The translations under genes were made by a program, and so were the position numbers. A DNA stretch of 64,000 bases, from positions 4,440,213 through 4,504,212 of the forward strand of contig NW_019091362.1 in NCBI RefSeq assembly GCF_001949145.1, written 5' to 3'. The notes beneath the pieces were generated by a model. That model worked only from the letters and a program-made list of their open reading frames with translations. It ran no database searches and was not told the DNA's origin. Positions 38,960-50,379 of this stretch are shown here, one piece after another. Positions within the stretch are counted from its first letter, which is position 1. Every line of letters starts with the position of its first letter. This DNA comes from Acanthaster planci. Lineage: Eukaryota > Echinodermata > Asteroidea > Valvatida > Acanthasteridae.

Positions 38960-39230
38960 GGGGTAGCGGGTTAGCGTAGCGGTTCTTTCCTCGCTTCGCT
39001 TTGCCCGGGTTCGAGTCCTGCCTTGGCCCAAGCTTTAAGTGCATTTGGTTTCTAGGCCATACTCGCTCTCGCACGTTTTCTCCGGGTACTCCAGTTTCCT
39101 TCTGCCTCTAAAACTGGACCTTCTTCCTAAACTCCGTGATGCTGATTAACAAAGTGTATGAATAAATGTACGGTTATTGGCGCAAATAGCCTGAGATGCT
39201 GAAAGCGCCATTAAAACAAAACAACAACAG
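38960..39230 (+). mobile_element. tRNA-derived SINE
   Basis: The head has pol III boxes: an A-box-like tagcgtagcggt at 38972-38983 and a perfect B box ggttcgagtcc at 39008-39018. It is followed by a body with cgggtactccagtttcct (39083-39100), resembling the conserved core of bilaterian meta-type SINEs. The A-rich tail is near 39209-39230. No intact tRNA cloverleaf or CCA-like end is seen. Confidence 0.75.
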
Positions 39231-39865
39231 TCGTGGCACATTAGGCTATGCCGCAGAGCTAGAGAGAGATAGGGTTATATCCGCATATCCCTATAAGGCT
39301 ATATTTCATGTTGAACCGTTGTGCAGTCTTCAAGCAGCAAGTATACATAAAGTCCTCCACAGCTTGTACATTGTTACTGTCACGTCACACTTACACAGTC
39401 TTTACATACCCTTGTTGGATTCAGTCTCGGAATAACGTTGAATACTGAACTTGAAAATGATGACTGTGACTTGAAACGGTAGGCTTATACATGCACGTTT
39501 TCCAGAATGCCAGAAATCGACCTCTGCGGGGGCTATATCGTCCCACCCGGTTGGTACTCTATAGGTCTGACCTATGAACCAGGTTGCATTCGTGCACAGC
39601 CTGAAAGCAAAGCACTCACAGGCATTGTTCAGAGTCAAGGTGACCCTTTGGGGCAATCCTTTTCACCAGTTTACAAATCTCACTGCTTGACTGTTGTTGG
39701 ATCTGCTCCCGCCATTTTCCTTAAACTTGTTCCTAGTCACCTTTATGTTGGAGCGATCATTGCACTGTAGATGTGACACCCCGGCTGAAACGCTCGCATA
39801 AATTATATAGAACTTTTGGCTTGATCACTAAAATAGTGCAGTGCACGTGCATTGCATGTGGAAAT

Positions 39866-40439
39866 CTACGGTAGTTGATCTCCGCCAGGAATACACTTTT
39901 TTATTTTACGGCGTTATAACGCCCTAATTTATGGCGCAAAAACGCCCTATTTTAAGGCGTAACAACGCCCTATAAGGGCAGCGCCCTATAAGGCGTAACA
40001 ACACCCTAATTTAAGGGCGTAATAACGCCCTAATTTCAGGCCTAATAACGCCGTATTTTTTAAGGTGTCATGACACCCTATCATGGTGTTATAACGCCAA
40101 ATTGCGGCGCTTTTATCACAAACCTTGCAAGATTCGAACCGTCCAACCATGGCCGCAGTAACTGCAAATAGTTTGCGCATATAAGCGGAGCCACGTGTGT
40201 TATTGCGTGGACGCCGTAGAGTGTTATTCAGCCTTCAGCGCTATACGATCTTTGGTTATTACGTCACAATAGGGCCTTATACCTCCATAACTTGACAGGG
40301 CGTAATTATGCCTTAAAATGGGGCGTTATTACGCCATAAATTAGGGAGTTATAACGCCATAATAGGGCGTTATAATGTCGTATCAGGGCGTTATAACGCC
40401 GTAAAAAAGTGTATTCCTGGCGGAGATCAGCCACCGTAG
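39866..40439. mobile_element. 574-bp inverted-repeat element built of GGCGTTATAACGCC palindromes
   Basis: Left end ctacggtagttgatctccg and right end cggagatcagccaccgtag are inverted repeats, extending through aggaatacactttttta to the 14-bp palindrome ggcgttataacgcc (39910-39923 and 40387-40400). The arms contain many diverged copies of the aacgccctaattt unit. The flanks AAAT at 39862-39865 and 40440-40443 look like a target-site duplication. The central 150 bp are unique. Confidence 0.85.
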
Positions 40440-43400
40440 AAATCGATATCAACACTGAGAGCCGAGACGCAATTTTTCAGGCTACATGCTTTTTCGGTGA
40501 CTCGAAGAAATATATCGTATAAAACAGATCTGTCGGTTAGAGATAATGACCACTGATGATCTGAATGCCGCCACGTCAGTACTCAATTGCCGCAGAAAGT
40601 GGAAAATCTTTGCTGTGTACAATCAATTAGGTTCTTTTGGAGACACTTCTCGGTGTTCAAGTACCACGGGCTGATAAAAAATTACAGGAGCATAGAAATT
40701 AATAGGAATCAAGACAACTTCTGTTCATTCATGAGCATCTCAAAGATTTTTCAAGGGGACAAATTTTTTTCCAGGGGGGATTTTCGGGGGGAGGGGACAC
40801 AGCAGTTCTCAGCTAAAAACGATTGAACAGCCTTTAACATGAATTTATCCCCTATCATTTTTTTTGCGTCCTTTTTTCAGTATATTTTCTTTTTCTTCTT
40901 TTACTTCTGTTTTTTTTGGTCATTTATTTAACAAATTTCCGGGGGGGGGAGGCAAGCGCCCTTTGTCCACCCTGAAGCACATGCATTTTGTCGCCCAATG
41001 AACGGGAACAGAGGGATCAACTGTTACTCCTCGATGTGCGCGCTAACGTTATCTTTATGAATTAAGCTAATTGGAATAGGCTTGAAGCGAACACGAAAAG
41101 TACTCCTCAACCTTTTTCCACATCCCTGTCTGAGCAATAACCACAATCTCTCCTCATTAAATTTAAATTGGAAATATCACGTGATCGGAGTAATTTAATT
41201 ATTTTAAGACTGAAGCTGGTGCAGTAATACGCACAACGTTTTAATGTTTTGCTAAAATCATCATTTTCCATGAAATGAACTTCACCTCTGTCAATATTTT
41301 TAGCACTTATGCTAAGTATTTTGGTTAGAAGTTAATGAGCAATGGCGTGGCAGACTCGCGGGATTTTCAGAGGGGGGTAAGCGTACGTTTCGACAGGGGC
41401 CTTGAACCCTTGATTATGTAGCCAGTATATTCGGGGGGGGGGAGTTCCTACTGAGTGGGGTAGTTGGCCCCCTTCCTGAAATTGGCTATAGACCTACTAT
41501 GTCATTGTTCCTTCAGAGCGGTTCCTTCATGGATCACCGATGGTAATACGTAAACGGATGATCTTGCATGGATCCGAAATCTGTGTAGGAATAGTTTTAG
41601 AGTCAGGGCCTATTTACAGTAGTTGACATGAACTCGGTTTGTGTTTTGTTTCGTTGTGGGTATTTTAAAGCTGTTGACACGATTTAGACATTGACGTAGT
41701 ATGGTGAATCGGAGTTCGTTCAGACGCGGACCAGAGCAAACTGTGAACATTTACGGGTACAGTGTGCTGGCGCCCTCTATCTAAGTCATCTGCAAGGACT
41801 CAGTTGCTAAGAGTGGAAAAAAAGCAACAGAATTGTGTATGGTGCCTTCAATGTGTGAAGTTTTGCTGGGCCGATATACGTGGCCAGATTTCACATTCTT
41901 ATGCTAAATTGTAGGACACGATTAACAGTAGATAACTAATCCTTTTTGGATAATGTCAAAGGCTGTGCCACTATACTCTACATGAAAGTTCTACCAACCA
42001 TGTTATTTGTTCGCCGGTCCTTGTCACGGTGAATCACCAAAAATCAAGCGTACACATGACACAAAAGAAATGTCTCAACAGAAGTATCTTAATTGCGTAG
42101 ACCAATGCAAAGTAAGTGTGCCTGTCTTTGAAATGTTGACAAACTATATAACCAACGCCCGCTAACGTACAACTCTCTGCAGTTGTTTGTCTAAATTTAC
42201 ATCTTTACAAGCGCACAGAGCTCCAAATCTTGTCCCCAACAATCGACACAATGATCCGTCCGGATCACTTGAAGTGCTTCAGGAGTACCGGCTGTTTGTG
42301 GTGCGTTCTTCGTCATTGTTACCAGCCCTCGTCACCTGTTTAGTTTACGTTGGGCGCTGACGTTACATTATCTGCAGAAGATTGAGCCCACCAGCTTCAT
42401 GACACCTCATCGGATAGGTACAAAAGGACGAACTGTAGACGTGAATCAACGTTGCCTGGTGCCCGTGGATATTGCCGGTAATAAGCTTGTACACATGTGC
42501 TTAGAAACAGGGATTTGGGAATGACATGAATGAATTCGAATGCCCAGCCCAGTTCCAGGCTCAAATTAAAACCCAGCGGTACGCGGGTTAGATTCGTTGC
42601 ACGGCTGAAATAAAAAGGCGACTTCGATAATAGTTACAAGTACAGGTGTCACAACATAGATCTGTCTTCGTAAATCGTATTGCTATCAGAGGAACTTTGG
42701 ACCTTTCGCAGGATCACCCAGGTGTCAATAACTTCAAAGAAAGAAGCAACTGCCTCAATCTCCGCTATATGCCGTCTTTGCCCTGCATGCAGCTTCCGTC
42801 TCGTCATGAACTGAAGGCACCTTAAGTTTGACAAGAACGGTGTCTCAGAGGACGGCGTGGATGAGTGTTTAGTGCCTGTCGCCAATGAATTTCACGGCTT
42901 CCACCACTGGCTCTGGTTCGACGGTGACAGCTCACTGGGCCATGAGTTGCTCCTGTAAACAGCGCAAGCGCCCGACACAACTGCCAATCTGGTGGTACAA
43001 AGTGTACTGAAGAATATACTGTGCGCGTATTTTAGTTCTCTGCTACAAGTGCGGATCAACTTTGCACTGAAATGAAAATGATAATGAGGCCTGGCAGAAA
43101 ACCCCGAGATCATGGAGATTGACTCTACTGACATGACGACGCTACTCAATGCACTACTCGTATACTGTGCACATTTGACTCGATTAACCTCCTAACCTCC
43201 GCCTCGTAGATTACGCTGGAGGGTTGCCGATGAACCACCGCTCCGGTCCTAAAGAGAATGTCAGTCTACAGGATGTGCATATTTGTAGACTTATAATGCA
43301 CACAGAACCACAAACGCGCTCCGACAACAGGGTTATGATCACAAATTTCCCAAACTGCGCCTTCGTCAGTGTAGTGAAACAAACCATGACGGTTTTTTTG

Positions 43401-43547
43401 TGACCAATATACAATCCGATCTTTGTAGTTTTGCAGTTATCACGGAACAAACAAACTTGTGACTGCTCGGAGAAGCATTCAGAGTGGCGATCAACTCCAA
43501 GAAACACGACTGACATCACCGGGATCAATCGTCAGGTTCAAGCCACC

Positions 43548-44555
43548 ATGGAAAGTGGAGAGGGCTTCATGTCGGTCATGGACCATGGAGTGGAGGTGAG
43601 CATCGAACATCTACCCAAGATTCCCTGCTCCAAGTTCACCATCATTGGGAACTCACGCATGCGCAACAAAAAACCCGTGCGGAAAAAGGAGCGGATGTGG
43701 AAGGTGCCAAAAGGCTTCCGGCGACACCAAACCGATCAAGAGAAACACGGTCATGATTTAAAGGAACCCCTGAAGGTCACCGCCAAGTCCTTGGAACCGA
43801 AGTTTGGAAACCAAGAGGAGAACAATCGATTGGATAGGAATGGAATTTATGGAGATGCCTTTCAGCGAACTTTGGACCTGACGCATCCTGGGAACGGCCG
43901 CAGTCCCGCTCCGCGGAACAACAAACCAAAAATCGAGAAAACGATCATCGACAACTATTATAGAGACAAGACTAGCCTGTATCTCCCTCAATTAAGGAAG
44001 AAAAATACCGGCGAAAGCTCCCGGAAAGCTAATGGTTATGACTTGTCCCTCCTGTCGCTGTCGAAGGGGAAGCTTCAAAATACGCAACAAACCAGTGTGA
44101 CCAAAAGCTGTCAGGGTAATGCCAGGCATTACTGCGATGTGGTCGGCCAGCGATACTGCTCCGCCTGTTTACGCGTACATCGTCTGGACAAACTGGCCTA
44201 CCGGGCTACGGAAGGTGGGAAACAACCTCACCGAAACGCCAAGTCCAAATTAGGGACGGCCTTACCTACTCTCCGGACGGGAGCTTCCTTCTTCAGCAAA
44301 CAAGGAGGTTGGGTGGCCGACACACCGAGCTCGAACACCCAGTCGCGGACGAAATCTTCGCCACTGCTGTCGCAGACGCACTCCCATTATGAGCCACGAA
44401 GATGGGAAAGGATGAGTGACTTACCGACAGCACTCAAGACGCAAGAAGACAGAAAGAGACGAAAAGTGACTGAAAAGGCGACAGTGGGGTTCAAGCGACT
44501 ACCAGATACGCTCGATATTACCACCGATACAGAAAGCAGACATTTGAATTCGTAG
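43548..44555 (+). CDS. Intronless gene, basic protein with Cys/His cluster, function unknown
   Basis: The longest uninterrupted frame in the window: 335 codons from ATG at 43548 to TAG at 44553-44555. The start was chosen because it sits in GCCACCATGG, a complete Kozak consensus. The frame is also open 39 codons further upstream, where an acceptor-like ttgtagttttgcag ends near 43436, so a 5' UTR intron is possible. The protein is basic and rich in Lys, Arg, Ser and Gln, with no signal peptide or membrane segment. A single cluster C-x5-H-x-C-x7-C-x2-C-x3-H (residues 188-211, with QRYCSACLRVHRLDKL) resembles part of a B-box zinc site but does not fit the full signature. The rest looks disordered, ending in a KRRK patch. 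I do not recognise a family. Alternatives are a retroposed copy of a spliced gene or a lineage-specific protein. Confidence 0.7.
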   Translation: MESGEGFMSVMDHGVEVSIEHLPKIPCSKFTIIGNSRMRNKKPVRKKERMWKVPKGFRRHQTDQEKHGHDLKEPLKVTAKSLEPKFGNQEENNRLDRNGIYGDAFQRTLDLTHPGNGRSPAPRNNKPKIEKTIIDNYYRDKTSLYLPQLRKKNTGESSRKANGYDLSLLSLSKGKLQNTQQTSVTKSCQGNARHYCDVVGQRYCSACLRVHRLDKLAYRATEGGKQPHRNAKSKLGTALPTLRTGASFFSKQGGWVADTPSSNTQSRTKSSPLLSQTHSHYEPRRWERMSDLPTALKTQEDRKRRKVTEKATVGFKRLPDTLDITTDTESRHLNS

Positions 44556-47500
44556 GAGAGGAAAATGAAACAGTTGCTGTAGAACTAATGTAGGCCTACA
44601 TCAAAAAATTATCTCGCAGTTCAAACCTCTGAGTGGGATTTCAACATGACAAACGTGCGTTTTGTTATTCATGTAAAGTAGCAGCGGTTCTGAAGAACTT
44701 ACCCTTTCGTTTCAGACGGAACGATTAATCTTCTTCAAAAGTTAAGATTGAGAAGGTACGGCGCACAAGTCCAACTGTGAAAGCAAAGCTTGTGAAGAAT
44801 TTTTGTACGTGAAGAATTAAGCATAACAAGATCAAAACACAAGTAAGCAAAACAAATGAACGAGCATTTCTATAAGCGGCAATTCTTAATGAGGGAAGAC
44901 CTCTGTTGTTTTGTGGAAACCTGGATAGATGTAAAACGGGATAGAAACATTGTATAGCATTTGGCAAGGTTTTCATCTCGTGAGTGGACGTATAATACAA
45001 GTACATGTAGTCAGCTCCGAATGGAAAATAAGAATTTGAAACACGCTGGAAAGCACTAAGTTTTAAGGGTCTATTTTGTTTGTGAGGTTTTACATGAATT
45101 TATCGATAGACAGTGAGTCAGGCATATATCTTGCTTGGGAATCTTTTATGTATTGGCTCCATTTTATTTTACATGTACGTGTATTTATTTTTGTGTGTGT
45201 GTGGGGGAACAAAAGACTTAAAATATAATCATCTGTCGCTTACCTGAAGAAAATCTGCAATTATATCGTGCATGTTCATAATGTAAATTTTATCTGCATC
45301 TAATGCTGGGATCTGTGAAGTGTTCTAATTGAACTTTTCCCCAATACTTAGTGATTCATTAAACACCTCCTTACATCATTAGTTACGAGTCTTGTGGAGA
45401 GGATGTCTGTGCTCGCAGTGGCTCAACAGGCGGGTGCTGATGGCCTACAGCAGAAGAAATGCTTTATAACCAACATATTCTTTAAAAAACTGGGTCCTGA
45501 AAGTAACATCAGGTAAGCCCGAAGTCTGTGTGAATGGACCTGTCTCGAGCTAAGAGCTGACGGTTATGGCTCTGTCCAAAAGCACTGGTTGAGGTAGGGA
45601 TTTATAAAACGTGTCCACGGACGGCTGCAGCCACATACTGTAACACACAATCAGCTTCCACGGGCGGCAGGTGTTGTACTGGCTGATCACAATCTAAACT
45701 TCTCGACGTAGCCTTAACACCCACTGGCCCTTATGTAGCTTGTTTTGAAAGAGGGATGATTCAACAATTTGCTGCATAAATGACACTTACAAGTGTCGGG
45801 TGTTTGGATTTGGACGCACTCGACCTCCGCAATTATACCAAATACGGTTCAGGGACAAAATTATGCTTTAAAAATGCACGGAGTGACACGCGTTTGCGTG
45901 CTTTGCTGTCAGATACTTTTTCCTTACTGTCAACTTCTTGAAGGGGGGGGGCCCAATATTTGCCAAAAAACACCGTTGAGTGGTTAGGTTTCGCCTAAAA
46001 ATGCACATATACTCCATTAGTAATAAAGAGGGAGGTATTTTCACTGCAGTGTTTTTGCAGATGTGTAAGTTTTATTGAAACTTTACTGCCCTTTTTAGCC
46101 TGTGCTGACGACCGGCAATGGGTTTAAACAAAAATCGATTGCAATAAAAACAGGGAGGTATATGTACTCACCAGACTTCACATGCTGTTTACCACGTCCA
46201 AAAGGTACATTTCTATGCACGGTGCTCCTGCAATATCTTTCTCCGACTTCTCATTTGCAAGGAATTTGTGATAGCGTTTACTATCATCTACGTAATGTCG
46301 GTCCCAACCATGATTGGAACGATGCTAGCTCATGCAGCTGCTGCAACGAGCCTTGCAGCTCCACCCATAATGCGGGCGAACGAAATAACAATTCGCGCCA
46401 ACGAATTTATAAATGCCCTTGCCTGGCTCCATAGGCATGGAAATGGCGGCGATTGAAATTGATAAAACAAAACATCCACAGGAAATCCACGCCTCACGCT
46501 CATTCATGAACGTGTAGATGCTGCAGTGTGCAGGCTGCGTAAAGCTGAGTGCGCACTGGATTGATGGAGTTCACCCACAGTTTCACATTCGGCAGTGACA
46601 ATGCATTCCGTGACCGAAACTGCCAAGCCATCTGAGATTTCCCTTGTTACAATAAGACTGCAACGACAGCTGTTGGGATATTGAAGTTTGACACAATACC
46701 CCATTATCCCATCAAGGCTGCCTGGAAATGGTGGAATCTCGGCTGACAAGATAAAGTTTGCAGCAGCACCGTGAATAGAATACATAGTGTATGTCTTTCG
46801 TTAGCTATAGTCAGGCTTTGACAAAATAAACTGGAGAGTTTTATCCAATAGTATACTTTGTTCTTCCACCATGCAAACTTTTAACTCCATCTGGTTCAAG
46901 TGTCCATTCCTACGGGAACTTCAAAGCAATGTTTATCACGAAATTAATGTACATGTATATTCGTACCTTGAATAGTCAGATGGAAGGGATCATCTGGGGC
47001 TATAATTTTCACGGTGAATCATCGGACATCACAAATTAATAATTGGCTTCGCTTCTGTAGTCACATGATGTATGATACTGATTTCATGTCCTGAAGAGAG
47101 AATGACAATCTAGTACCCTTGTGGTTTATTCACACTCATGACATTTTATTACTGAGTCTAAAAAACACACAGAGTGAGTCACTGTAGTTCATTTGCAATT
47201 TAAAAGCAACTTAATTATTAAAATCGAATCAACGAAACAGTCATAAAACCACACAACGATTAATAAAAAGGAAGAACTCTGAACAACACACTAATAAAAT
47301 AAAATGCAGCGTCACCACACGTAGGGAAACATCTTTTTTTCACGTATATTACTAAACTGGGATCAAACAAGATCTCACAACCCACTCTGTTCAAAACTTT
47401 AAAGTTTAAAATCGTAATAAGGAAAAACTCTAATTGGATGCAACAGGAATTAGCAAAATCCGTGGCGCGTAATTCAAACCGGCAAATGCCGTTATAATTT

Positions 47501-50339
47501 TCTTTTATACATTGTAACAGCTATATGCTAACATGTACATTTCAAACATCAAATGGCAATAACTGTCATAAAATGCAACATGATGATTGTGAGTTTTAAG
47601 AAGAACAAGTCCTAATTATCGATGCACTGAGTATTATCCCCGGACTGATCATCGGTTCCATAAAAAAATCCTAAAGCCATCTCAGTTTCCCAGGGAGCCC
47701 ATAGTTCGATGCTTTTATATCAGGGGTGAAGTACATGTATAACTTGCCAACGGTCGCCATGCAACCAGCTTCTGGATTCGAGCCCCCGACCAAATTGATC
47801 GGCCACAATTTTTTTAAAGGAAATTATGAAAGCATCCTCATATAGCCTATCGAGCAGTGATGTTGTCAAGTACTTTATGAGAACCAAGTTCTCTACCCAA
47901 TATTTAACTAGTTAGGAGGGAACAAAGTTGAAGTACATCGACATTTGATGGTACATGCATAAAGGTAAGATTACAAAGCAACACAAGGACTTCAGACCTT
48001 CGCTGTTTTTAACTTTTTAGAACAAAAGTACTCGGAAAGTACTCGGCCGAGTACTTTTCTCCTTAAAACTTAAATTTTACACAACTGGGAGTGTCTGAAG
48101 TCTAACATTAATTTGAAATCTTACCTTTGCATATTTACCATCAAATGCCTGTTCACTCAAGCTTTATTCCCTCTTACCCAGTTCAGTATTTTGCGGAGAA
48201 CGTTGGTACTCGGAAAGTACTCGTCTACAACACTGCTATTGAGAATTGTCCAAAATGAAGGCCTGTGGTAGTACTCTGTTGTACTGTATTGTGTTAGCAC
48301 GTTAAAGAAATACTCTTTTCTTCGCAACAGTTCGTGTATGTTTGGTATTATTTATTTGATTGCATTTATTAAACGATTAATACAATTTGTTTTGTTTCCC
48401 CTAGTTTCAAATACTAATCTTTGTGGACTCGTTTTAAGCAACTAACCTAACAAAAAAGACTCAAACCTATTTAAATATGTCCACAACTAGTTTTGTTTTA
48501 CTTCGTTGTGAAATGTAACACTGAAGTCATTCAAACTAGTACGTCATAATGTGTCACAGAAAATAATTCAAAGAAATCTACACCAATTTGAAATAACATC
48601 AAATGTTTGCATTTCTTATGACAATCCTTTTTTTCTTGTGACATAAGAAATCACTATTTTTAAAATGGAAAGGCAAAACCAAAGTAACAGGAAACGACAC
48701 CAACGTAACTTCAGCATATTAATGATACTAGTGAGTGGTGTTAATCGCACATAATATACAAATATCGACTACTGCGAGTGGTACAGTAAATTTGCCTCGG
48801 GAAAATAGAGTGTTCCATGGATCACCTCGGGAGGCTAGTTTTACTGTCCCGCGAGATAAAGCAGTCAATATTTGTTTATAACACCTCCCCACAGATCCTG
48901 CAGAATTTAAGCTAAAAATCAACAATGAAACACCAGACTGGAATTCACATCCATCAAATTAATTCAAGAATTCCAAGCGGTGACGCCTATGCTTTCGTTC
49001 CTCCGGATATAGTTCTTTGGTTGCTACGGGTATAGGTTTTTTTTCAGAATGAGGCTGCATGGTATAGTCTTTTTGAAGGGGTGGTATAAAAGGAGTAAAA
49101 CTACCAAGCGTCACATGACACACTTTCAAAATACAGAATCTGTGGGTGAGGTGTTATAAAACAAACTCTACAAAGTCTATAGAACTATTAGCAAACTTCT
49201 ATCGTGTTGAATAGTGTTAGTCCTGGTCACTCTGACGCAACAGTGCCCATTTAATTAGCAACAACTCACATAAACAAGGATTTCAGAATTTCTTGAGGAA
49301 TCTTTGGGTGCATGTATGTATCCCGGAAAAGGAAACATTTTAAGTCCCTGGAAACACTTCACCTTTGTTGTTTGATACACACAGCATGTCAAAAAAGCAA
49401 GATATAAAGTTATCCAATGTCTTGGTTAAAAGAAACATAATCTGAGTCGACAAATATTTGCCAAAAGAGAGAGAGAAAGAGATTGAAAAGTCCCGGTTAA
49501 AAGCTTGCTTTCATCACTTTCATCCAAGAAACCACTAAGCCTGTCTCTGCGCATGATTCTTACTCTGTCAATAAAAATCCGAAGAAATCAAATGGGGGGG
49601 GCTATTGCTATTTCTAGAGGGGTTTTGGTGTGTACTGTAATTTTTTTCTACCTTTATTTTTAATGTTCTGGCATTTTTGGTAACAGCTGCTGTAATCGTC
49701 AGCATATAACAGAATCTTACAATAGCAGCAAACAAGGACACACTGACATTTGTCTGTTGTCTGGCAGAAGGACGTATAAAGCGTTTTGCTGATTTCACAA
49801 TGAGGGTTGTGTGAATATAGAAATCCCCTGAATGCCCTTCTTCCGGTTACGCAATGAATTATTGTCTCAACTTATTAAAACAAATTGTTTTCGAGCATAG
49901 CAGTGATCTGAAATGCGTTCCTATTAAGGGGAGGACAGGTTTACCCTGAGACATGGGACACCTTAATTACGGTGCAAGTAATATGTGATCAGTTCTTTTT
50001 CCTTTCAACATAACTCCCACGTTGTGGTGGACGAAAAAAAAACGTGGAGGTAACCTAAGGTGACCTCACAACAACTTAGAAACTGAAAAGAAAATAATCA
50101 CGCTGATTCTACAACATGGTTATTCCAGTCTCAAGATGGTGCATGCTTTCGACAGGCTGACAAAGCCCCAAGCTTGACGACCATGTTTTCAAGAGATAAT
50201 GAACCTTAACTAGGAAAGAATGTTGATGATACTGTATAGAGATACATCTTCCTTGAGACACTTGGAAAGGGATGACCGTGTTCACCAATGGTCTTAAGGC
50301 ACAAATATGTTAAAGAAAAAAACCTACCTTATAGGTACT
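44556..50339. other. Intergenic region between intronless gene and HYR gene
   Basis: No supportable coding exon. The foldback at 47.84-48.25 kb is the only clear structure. Open frames such as 46504-46785 have no domain and no splice support. Confidence 0.5.
47840..48245. repeat. Long foldback (about 200-bp arms)
   Basis: An imperfect inverted repeat centred on the perfect 22-bp palindrome at 48036-48057. Left-arm blocks catttgatggta and aaggtaagatt reappear inverted in the right arm (taccatcaaatg, aatcttacctt), as do outer blocks around agtactttatgag and gagcagtg. It has no spacer, so it could form one long hairpin. Confidence 0.8.
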
Positions 50340-50379
50340 TCACTTGGCGTTCATAGCCAAAGCTTCATTTGAGCGACCA
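50340..50379 (-). CDS. Terminal tail exon
   Basis: Acceptor ttacttttttccttcacag is very strong, and the phase (one leading base) matches the preceding donor. It adds VGRSNEALAMNAK and ends at TGA 50340-50342. A further GTAGGT donor just downstream suggests a 3' UTR intron. The call depends on the splice being used. Confidence 0.6.

Larger units (their letters stand above)
37561..43547. other. Repeat-rich intergenic region
   Basis: No supportable gene besides the SINE and the palindromic element listed separately. G-rich tracts (about 37.97-38.0, 40.78 and 40.94 kb) and decayed repeat-like sequence are present. It presumably contains promoters of the divergent methyltransferase and the intronless gene. 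Confidence 0.5.

Noticed and set aside
38971-39035. tRNA gene
   Set aside because: Pol III boxes are present but the stems do not form a credible cloverleaf, and the sequence continues into a SINE body.
46504-46785. 93-codon minus-strand frame
   Set aside because: No domain, no matching splice sites or phase partners, and no neighbouring exons.
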